A model generated the notes under the pieces. The model searched no databases, was not told where the DNA came from, and saw only the letters and a program-made list of their open reading frames with translations. From positions 372,001-436,000 of the forward strand of contig CBDDKM010000008.1 in the NCBI GenBank assembly GCA_965230225.1: a stretch of 64,000 nt of DNA, written 5' to 3'. Source of the DNA: CALSMU01 sp965230225. GTDB lineage: Bacteria; Bacteroidota; Bacteroidia; Flavobacteriales_D; Parvicellaceae. Positions 10,532 through 19,032 of this stretch are shown here, piece by piece; position 1 is the stretch's first letter; each line of letters starts with the position of its first letter. Both the position numbers and the translations under genes were made by a program.

Positions 10532-10559
10532 CATATTTAATATTCTAAAAAGAATAATC

Positions 10560-10814
10560 TTATTTCTTACGAGCTCCGTATCTAGATTTGAATTTATCAA
10601 TACGTCCAGCCGTATCAATTAACTTCATTTCTCCAGTGAAGAATGGGTGTGATTTATGAGAAACCTCCAATTTAATCAGTGGGTACTCGTTTCCATCTTC
10701 CCAAACGATAGTATCTTTTGCCGGAGCACAGCTCTTAGTGATAAATGAATATTCATTTGACATGTCTTTAAACACTACCATTCTGTAATCTTCCGGATGT
10801 ATATCTGCTCTCAT
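10560..10814 (-). CDS. rpmE2: 50S ribosomal protein L31, type B
   Basis: The 84-residue protein begins MRADIHPEDYRMVVFKD and carries SHPFFTGEMKLIDTAGRIDKF, both characteristic of L31 type B. It lacks the paired CxxC zinc ligands of the zinc-containing form and has only one Cys (SCAP). It forms a single-gene unit with a recognisable promoter upstream and a strong palindromic terminator downstream. Confidence 0.96.
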   Translation of the reverse strand: MRADIHPEDYRMVVFKDMSNEYSFITKSCAPAKDTIVWEDGNEYPLIKLEVSHKSHPFFTGEMKLIDTAGRIDKFKSRYGARKK

Positions 10815-10843
10815 TTTTGTAATCTTTGTTTATATTCGGGGTG

Positions 10844-10874
10844 CAAATGTACACTTTCTTTTTTATATAACAAA
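10844..10874 (-). promoter_or_regulatory. Promoter of rpmE2
   Basis: On the minus strand TTTG (10871-10874) is followed after exactly 19 bases by TACATTTG (10844-10851). This matches the Bacteroidota -33/-7 consensus. It predicts transcription from about 10837 and a leader of about 23 bases. Confidence 0.75.
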
Positions 10875-10943
10875 TACAGCATTTGAATTAATCAACAAAA
10901 TAAATTTAATAATTTGAAGTTATCTTAACTATCTGAGAAAGTT

Positions 10944-10951
10944 TAGCTTTG
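10944..10951 (+). promoter_or_regulatory. -7 box of the beta-helix lipoprotein gene
   Basis: TAGCTTTG matches TAnnTTTG exactly and ends 9 bases before the ATG at 10961. The in-frame TTG at 10949 is part of this box and so is unlikely to be the start codon. The transcript would have almost no leader. No good -33 element was seen at the usual spacing. Confidence 0.55.
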
Positions 10952-10960
10952 CAGAGCCCA

Positions 10961-12364
10961 ATGAGAAAACACCTTATTATATCCATATTAACTGTTTGCG
11001 CAGGCTTCATGATCCTGATGTTTTCGCAATGTCGTAAGAATCAATTCATCTTTGATTCCTCAGCAGATTTGGATTTCTCTACCGATACGGTATTATTTGA
11101 CACTGTTTTCACTACCATTGGCAGCACCACCAAATACTTTAAGATTTACAACAACAATAACGGTAAAATTAAAATTGACAACATTTGGTTGGCAGGCGGA
11201 ATCAATTCACCCTACAGAATAAATGTTGATGGTGAAGCAGGAGTAAATTTTGAATCATTAGAATTAGAGTCTAACGATAGTCTTTTCATTTTTGTAGAAG
11301 TTACCGTGGATCCTAACAACAGTAGTTCTCCGCTTGTTGTACAAGATTCTATTATGTTCAGTACCAATGGTAATGAGCAAAAAGTCATTTTGAATGCCTG
11401 GGGACAGGATGCCTATTTTCATGTTAAAGAAATCATTACTGCCAACGAAACCTGGAACAACGACAAACCTCATGTAATATACAACTACTGCGCAGTGGAT
11501 TCAGCAGTTAAACTAACCATTCCGGCAGGAACTACGGTCCATGGACACAACAACTCTTATTTACTAGTTTATAAAGGCTCACTGGATGTAATGGGTTCTC
11601 CCGGACAACAAGTAACGTTTATGCAAGACCGATTGGCCGACTATCTTCTTTATCCGGCAGACAGTGTGGCGGGACAATGGAGAGGATTGTACTTTTTTGA
11701 AGCTCAAAACAGCACCATTCAATATGCAGATATAAAAAACGCAGTTATTGGTATTCAGGTAGACACCAACCAAACCGGACAATTTGTCAATCTGGAACAG
11801 GTAAGAGTGGACAATAGCCTTTATGCAGGTATCCTAACCCAGGGAGGTAATGTAAATGCCACCAATTGTTTGTTTGGAAATACCGGTACCTACTCTGCTT
11901 CATTAACCATTGGAGGAGACTTAAATTTCGACCATTGCACCTTTGGGTGCTATTGGAGCGGACAAAGAAATACTGCTTTGTTTGGTTTAAAAGATTATTA
12001 TGAATCGGGCAATACGATTCAATACCGTCCTTTTGATCAGGCTAACTTTACCAACTGTATTGTTTATGGTCAAAACGAAAATGAATTCATTCTGGATACT
12101 TTAGATAGAGTACTGTCTGGAGTTCCACCGGTATTTTCGTTTGCCAATTGCCTAATTAAAACCGAAAATGGGATTCAGAATGCTAACTACTTTACTTCCT
12201 GTTGGGTAAATACTGATCCTGGATTTGTTGATCCATATCATTGGGATTACCATGTACCGTCAGGAGGTTTTGTTGATGGAAAAGCTGCCGCTTCTTCCAC
12301 TTCTATAGACCTGGAAGGAAATGGTAGATCGAATGGGACTTTAGGTTGTTTTGAGTCCAATTAA
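10961..12364 (+). CDS. Lipoprotein with right-handed beta-helix
   Basis: The ATG at 10961 gives MRKHLIISILTVC and a lipobox ending FSQC (Cys near residue 24), so the protein is probably a lipoprotein. Residues about 35-155 form a beta-sandwich-like part. The middle and end carry repeated short strands typical of a right-handed beta-helix (for example KGSLDVMGSPGQQVTFMQ and GGNVNATNCLFGN). Such proteins often bind or cleave polysaccharides, but no catalytic set is visible. It is monocistronic, followed by a terminator shared with the convergent OmpA gene. Confidence 0.75.
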   Translation: MRKHLIISILTVCAGFMILMFSQCRKNQFIFDSSADLDFSTDTVLFDTVFTTIGSTTKYFKIYNNNNGKIKIDNIWLAGGINSPYRINVDGEAGVNFESLELESNDSLFIFVEVTVDPNNSSSPLVVQDSIMFSTNGNEQKVILNAWGQDAYFHVKEIITANETWNNDKPHVIYNYCAVDSAVKLTIPAGTTVHGHNNSYLLVYKGSLDVMGSPGQQVTFMQDRLADYLLYPADSVAGQWRGLYFFEAQNSTIQYADIKNAVIGIQVDTNQTGQFVNLEQVRVDNSLYAGILTQGGNVNATNCLFGNTGTYSASLTIGGDLNFDHCTFGCYWSGQRNTALFGLKDYYESGNTIQYRPFDQANFTNCIVYGQNENEFILDTLDRVLSGVPPVFSFANCLIKTENGIQNANYFTSCWVNTDPGFVDPYHWDYHVPSGGFVDGKAAASSTSIDLEGNGRSNGTLGCFESN

Positions 12365-12399
12365 AAAAGAGCGAACAACTAAGTTGCTCACTCTTTTTA
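12363..12399. terminator. Bidirectional terminator between convergent genes
   Basis: A hairpin with arms AAAAAGAGCGAACAAC and GTTGCTCACTCTTTTT around a three-base loop, with one mismatch, is flanked by A and T runs. It can stop both the lipoprotein gene on the plus strand and the OmpA gene on the minus strand. Confidence 0.85.
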
Positions 12400-12415
12400 A
12401 CTGATAGTAGTCAGA

Positions 12416-14404
12416 TTATTTTTCAGGGTTAAAATCGAAGCTTAAAATCTTAAACTGGGTTCGTCGATTTCTTTGATGAGCAGCATCTCTTTCTTCTTCG
12501 GTTGCCAAAGCTTCAATTGCTTTACACTCCAATCCTTTTCTAGGTACACCTTCTCCATACCCTCGAGGTACTAACCTTCTTTTATCGATTCCTCTAGACA
12601 CTAGGTAATCCACACATGATTTTGCTCTTCCATTAGATAACTTTAAGTTATACTCTTCGGTTCCTCTACAATCGGTATGGGCTTGTAATTCCACAATCCA
12701 ATTCTCATTTTTAACCATAAGGTCATATAGGTAGTTCAAAGAATCTTCCGAGTTTACCTTGTTCTCAATAACCTGGAGAGCAGAATCGTTAAAGTCATAC
12801 CTTACCTCAGGCAAATTGTAGGTTACTTCTTTTTTATACATTCTAAACTCTTCGATAAATAATTTGGAACCTTCTACTCCAACTGTTGAGAACCTAGAAG
12901 ATGCAGCACCATATTTTTCTTTCTCAGCACTAATGGTAAAGTTTCCACCTTTTTTAATGTACCTCCCTTTTTGATGAGCATCAAATCGGAACATTCCTTT
13001 TTCGTCGGTGTACTTGGTATATAACTCTCCTTTATCGCTTACTAATTCCAATTTAGCATTAGGAATCGGTTGATTGGTTAACTCATCCAACACGTAACAT
13101 TCCAGCGTAATAATCTCTTCTGGTAAGTAAAAAGAGAATAGATCATCTTTTCCTTTACCTCCTGTTCTGTTGGAAGTAAACATCCCTCTTTGTTCGTCCA
13201 TACCTTCGAAAGTAATTCCATAATCATCTCTGGAGGAATTAATTGGGTATTGCAGGTTTGCTATTTCTCCCCAGCTATCTTTCTCTAACTTCTCTGCTTT
13301 AAAAATGTCCAGTCCTCCCATTCCATTTAATCCGTTGGAAGAAAAGTAAAGGTTTCCTTCTGAAGTGAGGTGAGGAAACATTTCATCACCCGGAGTGTTC
13401 AATGAAGCTAAATTCACAGGCTCTCCCCAGCTTTTTTCTCTTTTATTATATCTAACCATCCAAAGGTCCTTTCCTCCTTTACCTCCCGGTAAATCTCCAC
13501 TAAACACCATCAACATTTCATCTTTAGATAAGGTAGGATGTCCTACCGATAAAGAATCTCCTCCATCTGGTTTAAGAGCAATTTTCTGTGCTTGCTTCCA
13601 ATTGCTTCCTTGTTTTGTTGAGTAATAAATATCGCACCCAATGTTTTTCTTTTTCTCTCTAACACACCTGGTAAAATAGATTTTGTTCATTTTCGAATTC
13701 ATTACTGCCGCACCTTCATTATCATCGGTGTTAATTGTAGATGGAAGTGGCTTTGGCTCATCCCATTTTCCTTTATTATCTCTTATTGTAATCCAAATGT
13801 CTGAGAACGGTTCTCCTGTTCTATCGTCCATGTCTACACCTGTAGCCCCTTCTCTTGTGGAGGAAAACAGCAAGGTTGTTTGTCTTCTATCTCCCCAGGA
13901 AGGTGCCCAATCGTAAGCCTTAGTATTTAATTGAACTTCCTGAAGTACATGATGACGAGTTGGCTCTGCAATCCATGACATTGAAGTACGGCAAGATTCG
14001 AGTTTTTCTTTAGCTGTTTTATTATTAGGAACCATAGTCAAGTACTCTTCCAATTCTTCTTTGGCTTTTTTGTACTGGCCTTCTTCCATAGATGTTAGTG
14101 CCAATCGATAAAGTACTTCCGGGTTGTGTTTCTGATACTTTAATTTAATAGCTCTGTTGTAATAGGTTTCAGCTTGTTCGGTTTCTTGAAGGTGATCGTA
14201 ACACAAACCTATTTTGTAATTGATTTCCCCCTTAACATCGGGTTTTATTTTTTTGGATGCATCTGCCCGTTTATAACTTTCTACGGCAGAATAAAAACGC
14301 TCATTATTGTACGCCAGGTTTCCTTCTTCCAGATGATTCCTCTGTGCAGAAATCCCAGCCATTAAAAGAGCAAAGATAAATGTGGTATACAATTTTTTCT
14401 TCAT
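12416..14404 (-). CDS. PorE-like OmpA-family protein (TPR-propeller-CRD-OmpA)
   Basis: This 662-residue exported protein has a signal peptide (cut near GISAQ), TPR repeats at about 20-140, PD40/WD40-like beta-propeller blades at about 165-430 (several SSTREG, FSSNG and TSNRTGG turns), a carboxypeptidase-regulatory-like domain near 435-515, and a C-terminal OmpA peptidoglycan-binding domain near 535-655 (LQAHTDCRGTEEYN). The same order is known for PorE, the T9SS subunit that ties the machinery to peptidoglycan. A second protein of this layout lies at 26651-28735. Which of the two, if either, is the true PorE cannot be decided here. Confidence 0.85.
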   Translation of the reverse strand: MKKKLYTTFIFALLMAGISAQRNHLEEGNLAYNNERFYSAVESYKRADASKKIKPDVKGEINYKIGLCYDHLQETEQAETYYNRAIKLKYQKHNPEVLYRLALTSMEEGQYKKAKEELEEYLTMVPNNKTAKEKLESCRTSMSWIAEPTRHHVLQEVQLNTKAYDWAPSWGDRRQTTLLFSSTREGATGVDMDDRTGEPFSDIWITIRDNKGKWDEPKPLPSTINTDDNEGAAVMNSKMNKIYFTRCVREKKKNIGCDIYYSTKQGSNWKQAQKIALKPDGGDSLSVGHPTLSKDEMLMVFSGDLPGGKGGKDLWMVRYNKREKSWGEPVNLASLNTPGDEMFPHLTSEGNLYFSSNGLNGMGGLDIFKAEKLEKDSWGEIANLQYPINSSRDDYGITFEGMDEQRGMFTSNRTGGKGKDDLFSFYLPEEIITLECYVLDELTNQPIPNAKLELVSDKGELYTKYTDEKGMFRFDAHQKGRYIKKGGNFTISAEKEKYGAASSRFSTVGVEGSKLFIEEFRMYKKEVTYNLPEVRYDFNDSALQVIENKVNSEDSLNYLYDLMVKNENWIVELQAHTDCRGTEEYNLKLSNGRAKSCVDYLVSRGIDKRRLVPRGYGEGVPRKGLECKAIEALATEEERDAAHQRNRRTQFKILSFDFNPEK

Positions 14405-14594
14405 GATTTAGTGTTTAAGATAATTCATACAAATGCTATCCGGATGGTCTTGTGGGAACTTCCGGAAAGAATCTCAAATCAGGCCTGAAGAGAAAATTCA
14501 ACCGAATAATACATTCTTAAAAAAAGGTTACAAATACCACATTAATTTAACTTAAGTTTTTCCTATTTCCTTTATATTTAGGGCTTATAACAAG

Positions 14595-15620
14595 ATGAAA
14601 AAAAATTGGTTCATACTTATACTGGTCATTTTTCCATTGGCAATATTGGGGAATAACACCAACCTTGGCGAGCATAAAAACTGTACGGCACAATGCAAAG
14701 CCAGCTGGGGGTTCTATGCCCATAAGAGAATCAATAGAATGGCAGTGTTTACTCTTCCTCCGGAGTTATTCAGCTTCTATAAAAAGCACATTGAGTTTTT
14801 AACGGACCACGCCGTAGACCCTGATAAAAGAAGGTATGCAGCCAAAGGAGAAGCAGAAAGACATTACATCGATATTGACCACTATGCTCACGAAGGAGAA
14901 GACCCGTTTGATATTGTTCCTAAAAAATGGAACGACGCCGTTGCCAAGTTCTCAGAAGATACTTTAAAAGCGTATGGAATCGTACCCTGGCATCTGGATG
15001 TAATGGTTAAGCGGCTTACCAGAGCATTTAAGGACAAAAACCTGGATCGAATTCTTCATTACTCTGCGGACTTAGGACATTATGTGGGAGATTCTCATGT
15101 ACCATTACATACAACCGAAAACTATAACGGTCAGCTCACCAATCAAAAGGGAATACACGGTTTTTGGGAATCTCGTATACCTGAACTTTCGGCAGAAGAT
15201 TATGACTATTTAGTTGGTCGAGCAGAATATATTGCCGACCCTCTGGAAAAGGCATGGCAAGTGGTGGAACAAAGCCACAGAGCTGTAGATTCAGTATTAT
15301 CGATAGAGCGAGAACTTACTGAACAGTTTGACCCAGATAAAAAATACAGCTACGAGCACCGAGGTCAGGTAGTAATGAAAGTATACAGTGAAGAGTTTTC
15401 TTTAGAATACGAAAAAAGGTTGGATGGAATGCAAGAACGCAGAATGCGAGGTTCAATCCTAACCACCGGATCATTTTGGTATACCGCCTGGGTTAATGCC
15501 GGTCAGCCGGATTTAAGTGATTTAAAAAGCGATATTTCTGAAGAAATGAAGGAAGAGATGAAAAAGAATGATGCCTTTTTTAGGCAAGGTAAAATTAAAG
15601 GAAGAGAACACGGCAATTAG
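14595..15620 (+). CDS. Secreted S1/P1-fold zinc phospholipase C or nuclease-like protein
   Basis: The 341-residue protein has a signal peptide and then a Trp-Gly (about residue 38) followed by YAHKRIN. Downstream are HYIDIDHY near 91-98 and HYSADLGHYVGDSHVPLH near 155-172. This spacing of Trp, His and Asp matches the trinuclear zinc site of the phospholipase C / S1-P1 nuclease fold, in which the mature N-terminal Trp binds zinc. Here about 37 residues precede the Trp, so cleavage would have to expose it. The C-terminus is helical and charged. Its substrate, phospholipid or nucleic acid, is not decided by sequence. Its stop overlaps the convergent DUF4294 gene by 4 bp. Confidence 0.75.
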   Translation: MKKNWFILILVIFPLAILGNNTNLGEHKNCTAQCKASWGFYAHKRINRMAVFTLPPELFSFYKKHIEFLTDHAVDPDKRRYAAKGEAERHYIDIDHYAHEGEDPFDIVPKKWNDAVAKFSEDTLKAYGIVPWHLDVMVKRLTRAFKDKNLDRILHYSADLGHYVGDSHVPLHTTENYNGQLTNQKGIHGFWESRIPELSAEDYDYLVGRAEYIADPLEKAWQVVEQSHRAVDSVLSIERELTEQFDPDKKYSYEHRGQVVMKVYSEEFSLEYEKRLDGMQERRMRGSILTTGSFWYTAWVNAGQPDLSDLKSDISEEMKEEMKKNDAFFRQGKIKGREHGN

Positions 15621-16285
15621 TTTCTTGCCACTGCACTTTTGGAGTTCTTCTTTTTCTTTTTGTTCTTTTTCTTATTGCGTTTTTCAATTTCTTTTCCCTT
15701 ATCGGATTTTGCCGGACGAGGTACAATACTTACTTCTCCCGATTCAATTTCCTGGACTACTCGTTCAATAATAGCATCCTCATCAGGGTCAAATGTAGCT
15801 TTTAAGTTCTGGCCGTTTAACAGACATACTGATTGATAGAAAGCGGCTTTCACACCCCCTCTGTAATCCTTAATTATATCGTAGGTACTTAGACCGGTTT
15901 CTCTGTAAATTAGTTTATTCAAGTACTTTCCTCGGGTTACCGACATGTTTCGGATTTCATCTCCAAACTCATCTTTTAACTCTTTATTAGCTTGTTTCAA
16001 GAATTTTTTCTTCTTGGACTTAGAAGACATTGTTTCCAGAGTGTCTTGATACTCTGTTAACATGGCAGAAGCCAATTCGGAATAGGCATATACTCTTCTA
16101 ATAAAGTATTTAGCACTTCTGTATTTTCTTAAGTATTCGTTATCGGAAGTTATTTCTACTGGACGTAAAAAGCTTCCCCAAAGGGTATCTTCCTGAGGTT
16201 CGGATGCAACCACTTCCTGATCATTTTGAGCATGAATACCCAGAACTGGAAAAAGGAATAATATGACGATCAAATACTTATACAA
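15617..16285 (-). CDS. DUF4294 family exported protein
   Basis: The 222-residue protein has a signal peptide (MYKYLIVILFLFPVLGIHAQ). The conserved DUF4294-type core is at about 35-185, with motifs such as RRVYAYSELASAM, TRGKYLNKLIYRETG and YRGGVKAAFYQSVC. The last 30 residues are almost all Lys, Asn and Glu. The family is widespread in Bacteroidota and has no assigned role that I know of. The gene is convergent with and overlaps the zinc phospholipase gene by four bases. Confidence 0.8.
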   Translation of the reverse strand: MYKYLIVILFLFPVLGIHAQNDQEVVASEPQEDTLWGSFLRPVEITSDNEYLRKYRSAKYFIRRVYAYSELASAMLTEYQDTLETMSSKSKKKKFLKQANKELKDEFGDEIRNMSVTRGKYLNKLIYRETGLSTYDIIKDYRGGVKAAFYQSVCLLNGQNLKATFDPDEDAIIERVVQEIESGEVSIVPRPAKSDKGKEIEKRNKKKNKKKKKNSKSAVARN

Positions 16286-16414
16286 AGTTGAACTTTTTTC
16301 GGCTATAACGTAAATTACAAAAAAAAGTTATGCCATTCCTGTTAAAATGCTACCAATTAATAGGATTTACCCCCTTTATTACAATTTTGATACTTATTTT
16401 GATAAATATTCCTG

Positions 16415-16422
16415 TATTTTTG
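16415..16422 (+). promoter_or_regulatory. -7 box of the GWxTD gene
   Basis: TATTTTTG matches TAnnTTTG and lies 38 bases before the ATG at 16461. It supports that start over an in-frame ATG at about 16347, which would lie upstream of the promoter. Confidence 0.5.
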
Positions 16423-16460
16423 TGGTTAATGATGTTATTACAAATAACAATCTCCTCAGC

Positions 16461-17903
16461 ATGAAACTGTTAGCTCTAAAAATATTTCTACTTCTATCCA
16501 TTTATAGTACTGCTCAATTAGAAGCCATCTTTGATGTAAAAAGGTTTGATGCACCTTCGGGTCCATTTATAGAAACTTATTTAAATGTATACTCCCACTC
16601 AATTGCTTACGTGCAGACAGATTCTACCAATGAATCTTACGCTATAGAGGTGGTTCAACTACTGAAGCAAGGTGAAGAAATTATTGACTTTAAAAAGTAT
16701 GTGCTAACCCGCCCTGAGGCTGAAAAAGAATATAATGACATTTTGGATCAGCAAAGGTTTCAGGTTAAGAGTGGAGAAAAATACAGCTTGGAATTGGAGC
16801 TAAAAGATTTAAATAATGACTCTATTCCGGTACAAAAGCATCAACAGGATGTAGAAGTAAACTTTAGCGACGAAACAGTAAATGTATCGGACATTGAGTT
16901 TTTGGACTCTTTTTGGAAAACTGACAAAGAGTTGGCCACTACCAAATCCGGGTACAACATGATACCTCTTGTTTCTACCTATTTTTCGCCAGACTTTGAG
17001 AAAATAGCCTATTACTTTGAGGTTTATAACACCAATAAAGTATTTGGAGATAGCAACCGTTTTATATTGCATCACTTCATAGAGAACTACGAAACGGGGA
17101 ACATTGCAGGAAACTTTAGTAAGATGAACCGAATGAAATCTTCTGAGGTGATTCCGGTATTAAATGTGTTTGAAATATCTTCTTTGCCAACAGGTAACTA
17201 CAATATGGTAGTTCAAATTAGAGATAGGGAAAACCAACTGGTGGCGGAGCAGAGAACACGCTTTCAAAGATTAAACTTACTAAACGACATCAATACAGAT
17301 CACTTAAAAGATGTATCCATTGGAGGTACATTTATGGAACGAATCAACAAAGATTCGATAGATGAGTTCATTTACTGCCTGAGACCTATCTCTACTCCAA
17401 TTGAAAAGAAAATTGTAGACAATCAGCTAGATGAATTGGATGAGCAGATTAAAATGCAGTTCTTTTATAGTTTTTGGTACAACAGAAATGTTCAGGAGCC
17501 GGAGAGAGAGTGGTTACGATATAAGAGACAAGTTAGACTGGTGGATGCCATGTTTGGAACTCAGGTTAAGAACGGATATGAAACGGATCGTGGTAGAATA
17601 TTCCTTAAATACGGTGCTCCAAATACAGTTGATGATAAACCACACCAACCAAGTACTTACCCGTATCAAATTTGGCACTATTACAAAGTTGGAAAGTTTA
17701 ACAATAAGCGCTTTGTGTTCTATATGCCTGACCTTGTAACCAATGAGTATGAAATGCTTCACTCTGATCTTCCTGGAGAAATTAATAACCACGACTGGAG
17801 AAGGGACCTGAACAAAAGAAATACTCAGGGAGGAAACCTGGATGATACAGACATCAATTCACAATGGGGAAATAATACCAATGTGATTTTCGGAAACCCT
17901 TAA
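16461..17903 (+). CDS. GWxTD domain-containing protein
   Basis: Starting at 16461 the protein has 480 residues and a signal peptide (MKLLALKIFLLLSIYSTAQ). The C-terminal part holds NGYETDRGRIFLKYGAPN near residue 370, a variant of the GWxTD motif with Tyr in place of Trp, followed by YPYQIWHYY. The family is exported and common in Bacteroidota, and its role is not established. A longer reading from 16347 would add an unlikely hydrophilic and aromatic extension. The glycosyltransferase gene follows after 52 bp with its own promoter. Confidence 0.82.
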   Translation: MKLLALKIFLLLSIYSTAQLEAIFDVKRFDAPSGPFIETYLNVYSHSIAYVQTDSTNESYAIEVVQLLKQGEEIIDFKKYVLTRPEAEKEYNDILDQQRFQVKSGEKYSLELELKDLNNDSIPVQKHQQDVEVNFSDETVNVSDIEFLDSFWKTDKELATTKSGYNMIPLVSTYFSPDFEKIAYYFEVYNTNKVFGDSNRFILHHFIENYETGNIAGNFSKMNRMKSSEVIPVLNVFEISSLPTGNYNMVVQIRDRENQLVAEQRTRFQRLNLLNDINTDHLKDVSIGGTFMERINKDSIDEFIYCLRPISTPIEKKIVDNQLDELDEQIKMQFFYSFWYNRNVQEPEREWLRYKRQVRLVDAMFGTQVKNGYETDRGRIFLKYGAPNTVDDKPHQPSTYPYQIWHYYKVGKFNNKRFVFYMPDLVTNEYEMLHSDLPGEINNHDWRRDLNKRNTQGGNLDDTDINSQWGNNTNVIFGNP

Positions 17904-17916
17904 TATTTAACAGTTT

Positions 17917-17950
17917 TTTGCGGAGTATTATATTTAGAGTGTTACTTTTG
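17917..17950 (+). promoter_or_regulatory. Promoter of the glycosyltransferase gene
   Basis: TTTG at 17917-17920 and TACTTTTG at 17943-17950 are 22 bases apart. The predicted transcription start falls at or within a base or two of the GTG at 17956, so the message should be leaderless. Confidence 0.6.
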
Positions 17951-17955
17951 AACGC

Positions 17956-18954
17956 GTGAAAATTGTTGTCGCTATATTAAATTATAACGGGGTTAACTGG
18001 TTGGAAAAATTCCTGCCTAATGTTATTCAAAATAGCAATCACCCTGTTTATGTAATCGACAATGCTTCTACAGATAATTCAGTAGAATACCTCAAAACCA
18101 ATTTTCCGGAGATTCCCATAGTAATTAATGATCAAAACACCGGTTTTGCAGGAGGTTATAATGCTGGTTTAAAACACATTGAAGCTGATTATTATGTGTT
18201 ATTAAATTCGGATATTGAAGTTACTCCCAACTGGATTGACCCCGTAATCGAATTAATAGAAAAAACGCCTGGAGTTGTGGCTGCCCAACCCAAAATTCTT
18301 TCTTATAACAGAAAGGAATATTTTGAGCATGCCGGAGCCGCCGGTGGAATGATTGACAAGTTTGGATATCCATTCTGTAGAGGAAGGCTTTTTGAGCACA
18401 CCGAAAAGGACGAAGGACAGTACGACGATAACATTGAAATTTTCTGGGCTACTGGAGCTTGTATGTTTATCAAAGCTGATGTGTACCATGAGTTTAAAGG
18501 CTTTGATGATAGTTACTTTGCCCACATGGAAGAAATAGACTTGTGTTGGCGAATGAAAAACGCTGGGCATAAAATCATGTATTGCGGAGACAGTACTGTA
18601 TACCATGTAGGTGGTGGTACACTTAATTACATGAGTCCAAGAAAAACATTTCTTAACTTCCGTAATAGTCTTTACACCCTTTACAAAAACTACCATAAGA
18701 ACGTATTTGGAAAAATCTTCTTCCGACTTTGCATGGATGGTTTAGCAGGGGTTAAATTTTTATTCTCTGGTGATTTCAAGCATATATTAAGCATCATTAA
18801 AGCCCACTTTAACATGTATGGAAACCTTGGTGCATTATCTCGAAAAAGAAAAGCCATTCCAAAAAGTAACTTCTCAAAGATGACTGGGGTTTACAACAAA
18901 AGTATTGTATGGCAGCACTTTGGCAAAAAAGTTAAAAACTACAAGGATTTATAA
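17956..18954 (+). CDS. Glycosyltransferase family 2
   Basis: This 332-residue GT-A enzyme starts MKIVVAILNYNGVNWL. It shows the nucleotide-sugar motif DNASTDNS near 33-40, FAGGYNAGL near 64, the DxD-like LNSDIE near 80 and an acceptor motif with EEIDLCWRM near 193. It resembles rhamnosyl- and related transferases that build cell-surface glycans. The GTG start is chosen because the family N-terminus begins there and a -7 box ends five bases upstream. No other glycan gene is adjacent, so the acceptor is unknown. Confidence 0.9.
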   Translation: MKIVVAILNYNGVNWLEKFLPNVIQNSNHPVYVIDNASTDNSVEYLKTNFPEIPIVINDQNTGFAGGYNAGLKHIEADYYVLLNSDIEVTPNWIDPVIELIEKTPGVVAAQPKILSYNRKEYFEHAGAAGGMIDKFGYPFCRGRLFEHTEKDEGQYDDNIEIFWATGACMFIKADVYHEFKGFDDSYFAHMEEIDLCWRMKNAGHKIMYCGDSTVYHVGGGTLNYMSPRKTFLNFRNSLYTLYKNYHKNVFGKIFFRLCMDGLAGVKFLFSGDFKHILSIIKAHFNMYGNLGALSRKRKAIPKSNFSKMTGVYNKSIVWQHFGKKVKNYKDL

Positions 18955-19032
18955 ACATCCATAACCTCCACTCTACGAATCTTTTTGAGGTTAAAATTAA
19001 AAGGTTATTTTTACCCCAAACCATAGGTTATC

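Noticed and set aside
10949..10960. TTG start that would add four residues to the beta-helix lipoprotein
   Set aside because: It lies inside the -7 promoter box, and the ATG at 10961 gives a normal lipoprotein signal.
18253..18696. Long reading frame antisense to the glycosyltransferase
   Set aside because: It is fully covered by the well-supported GT2 gene and has no protein-like motif.
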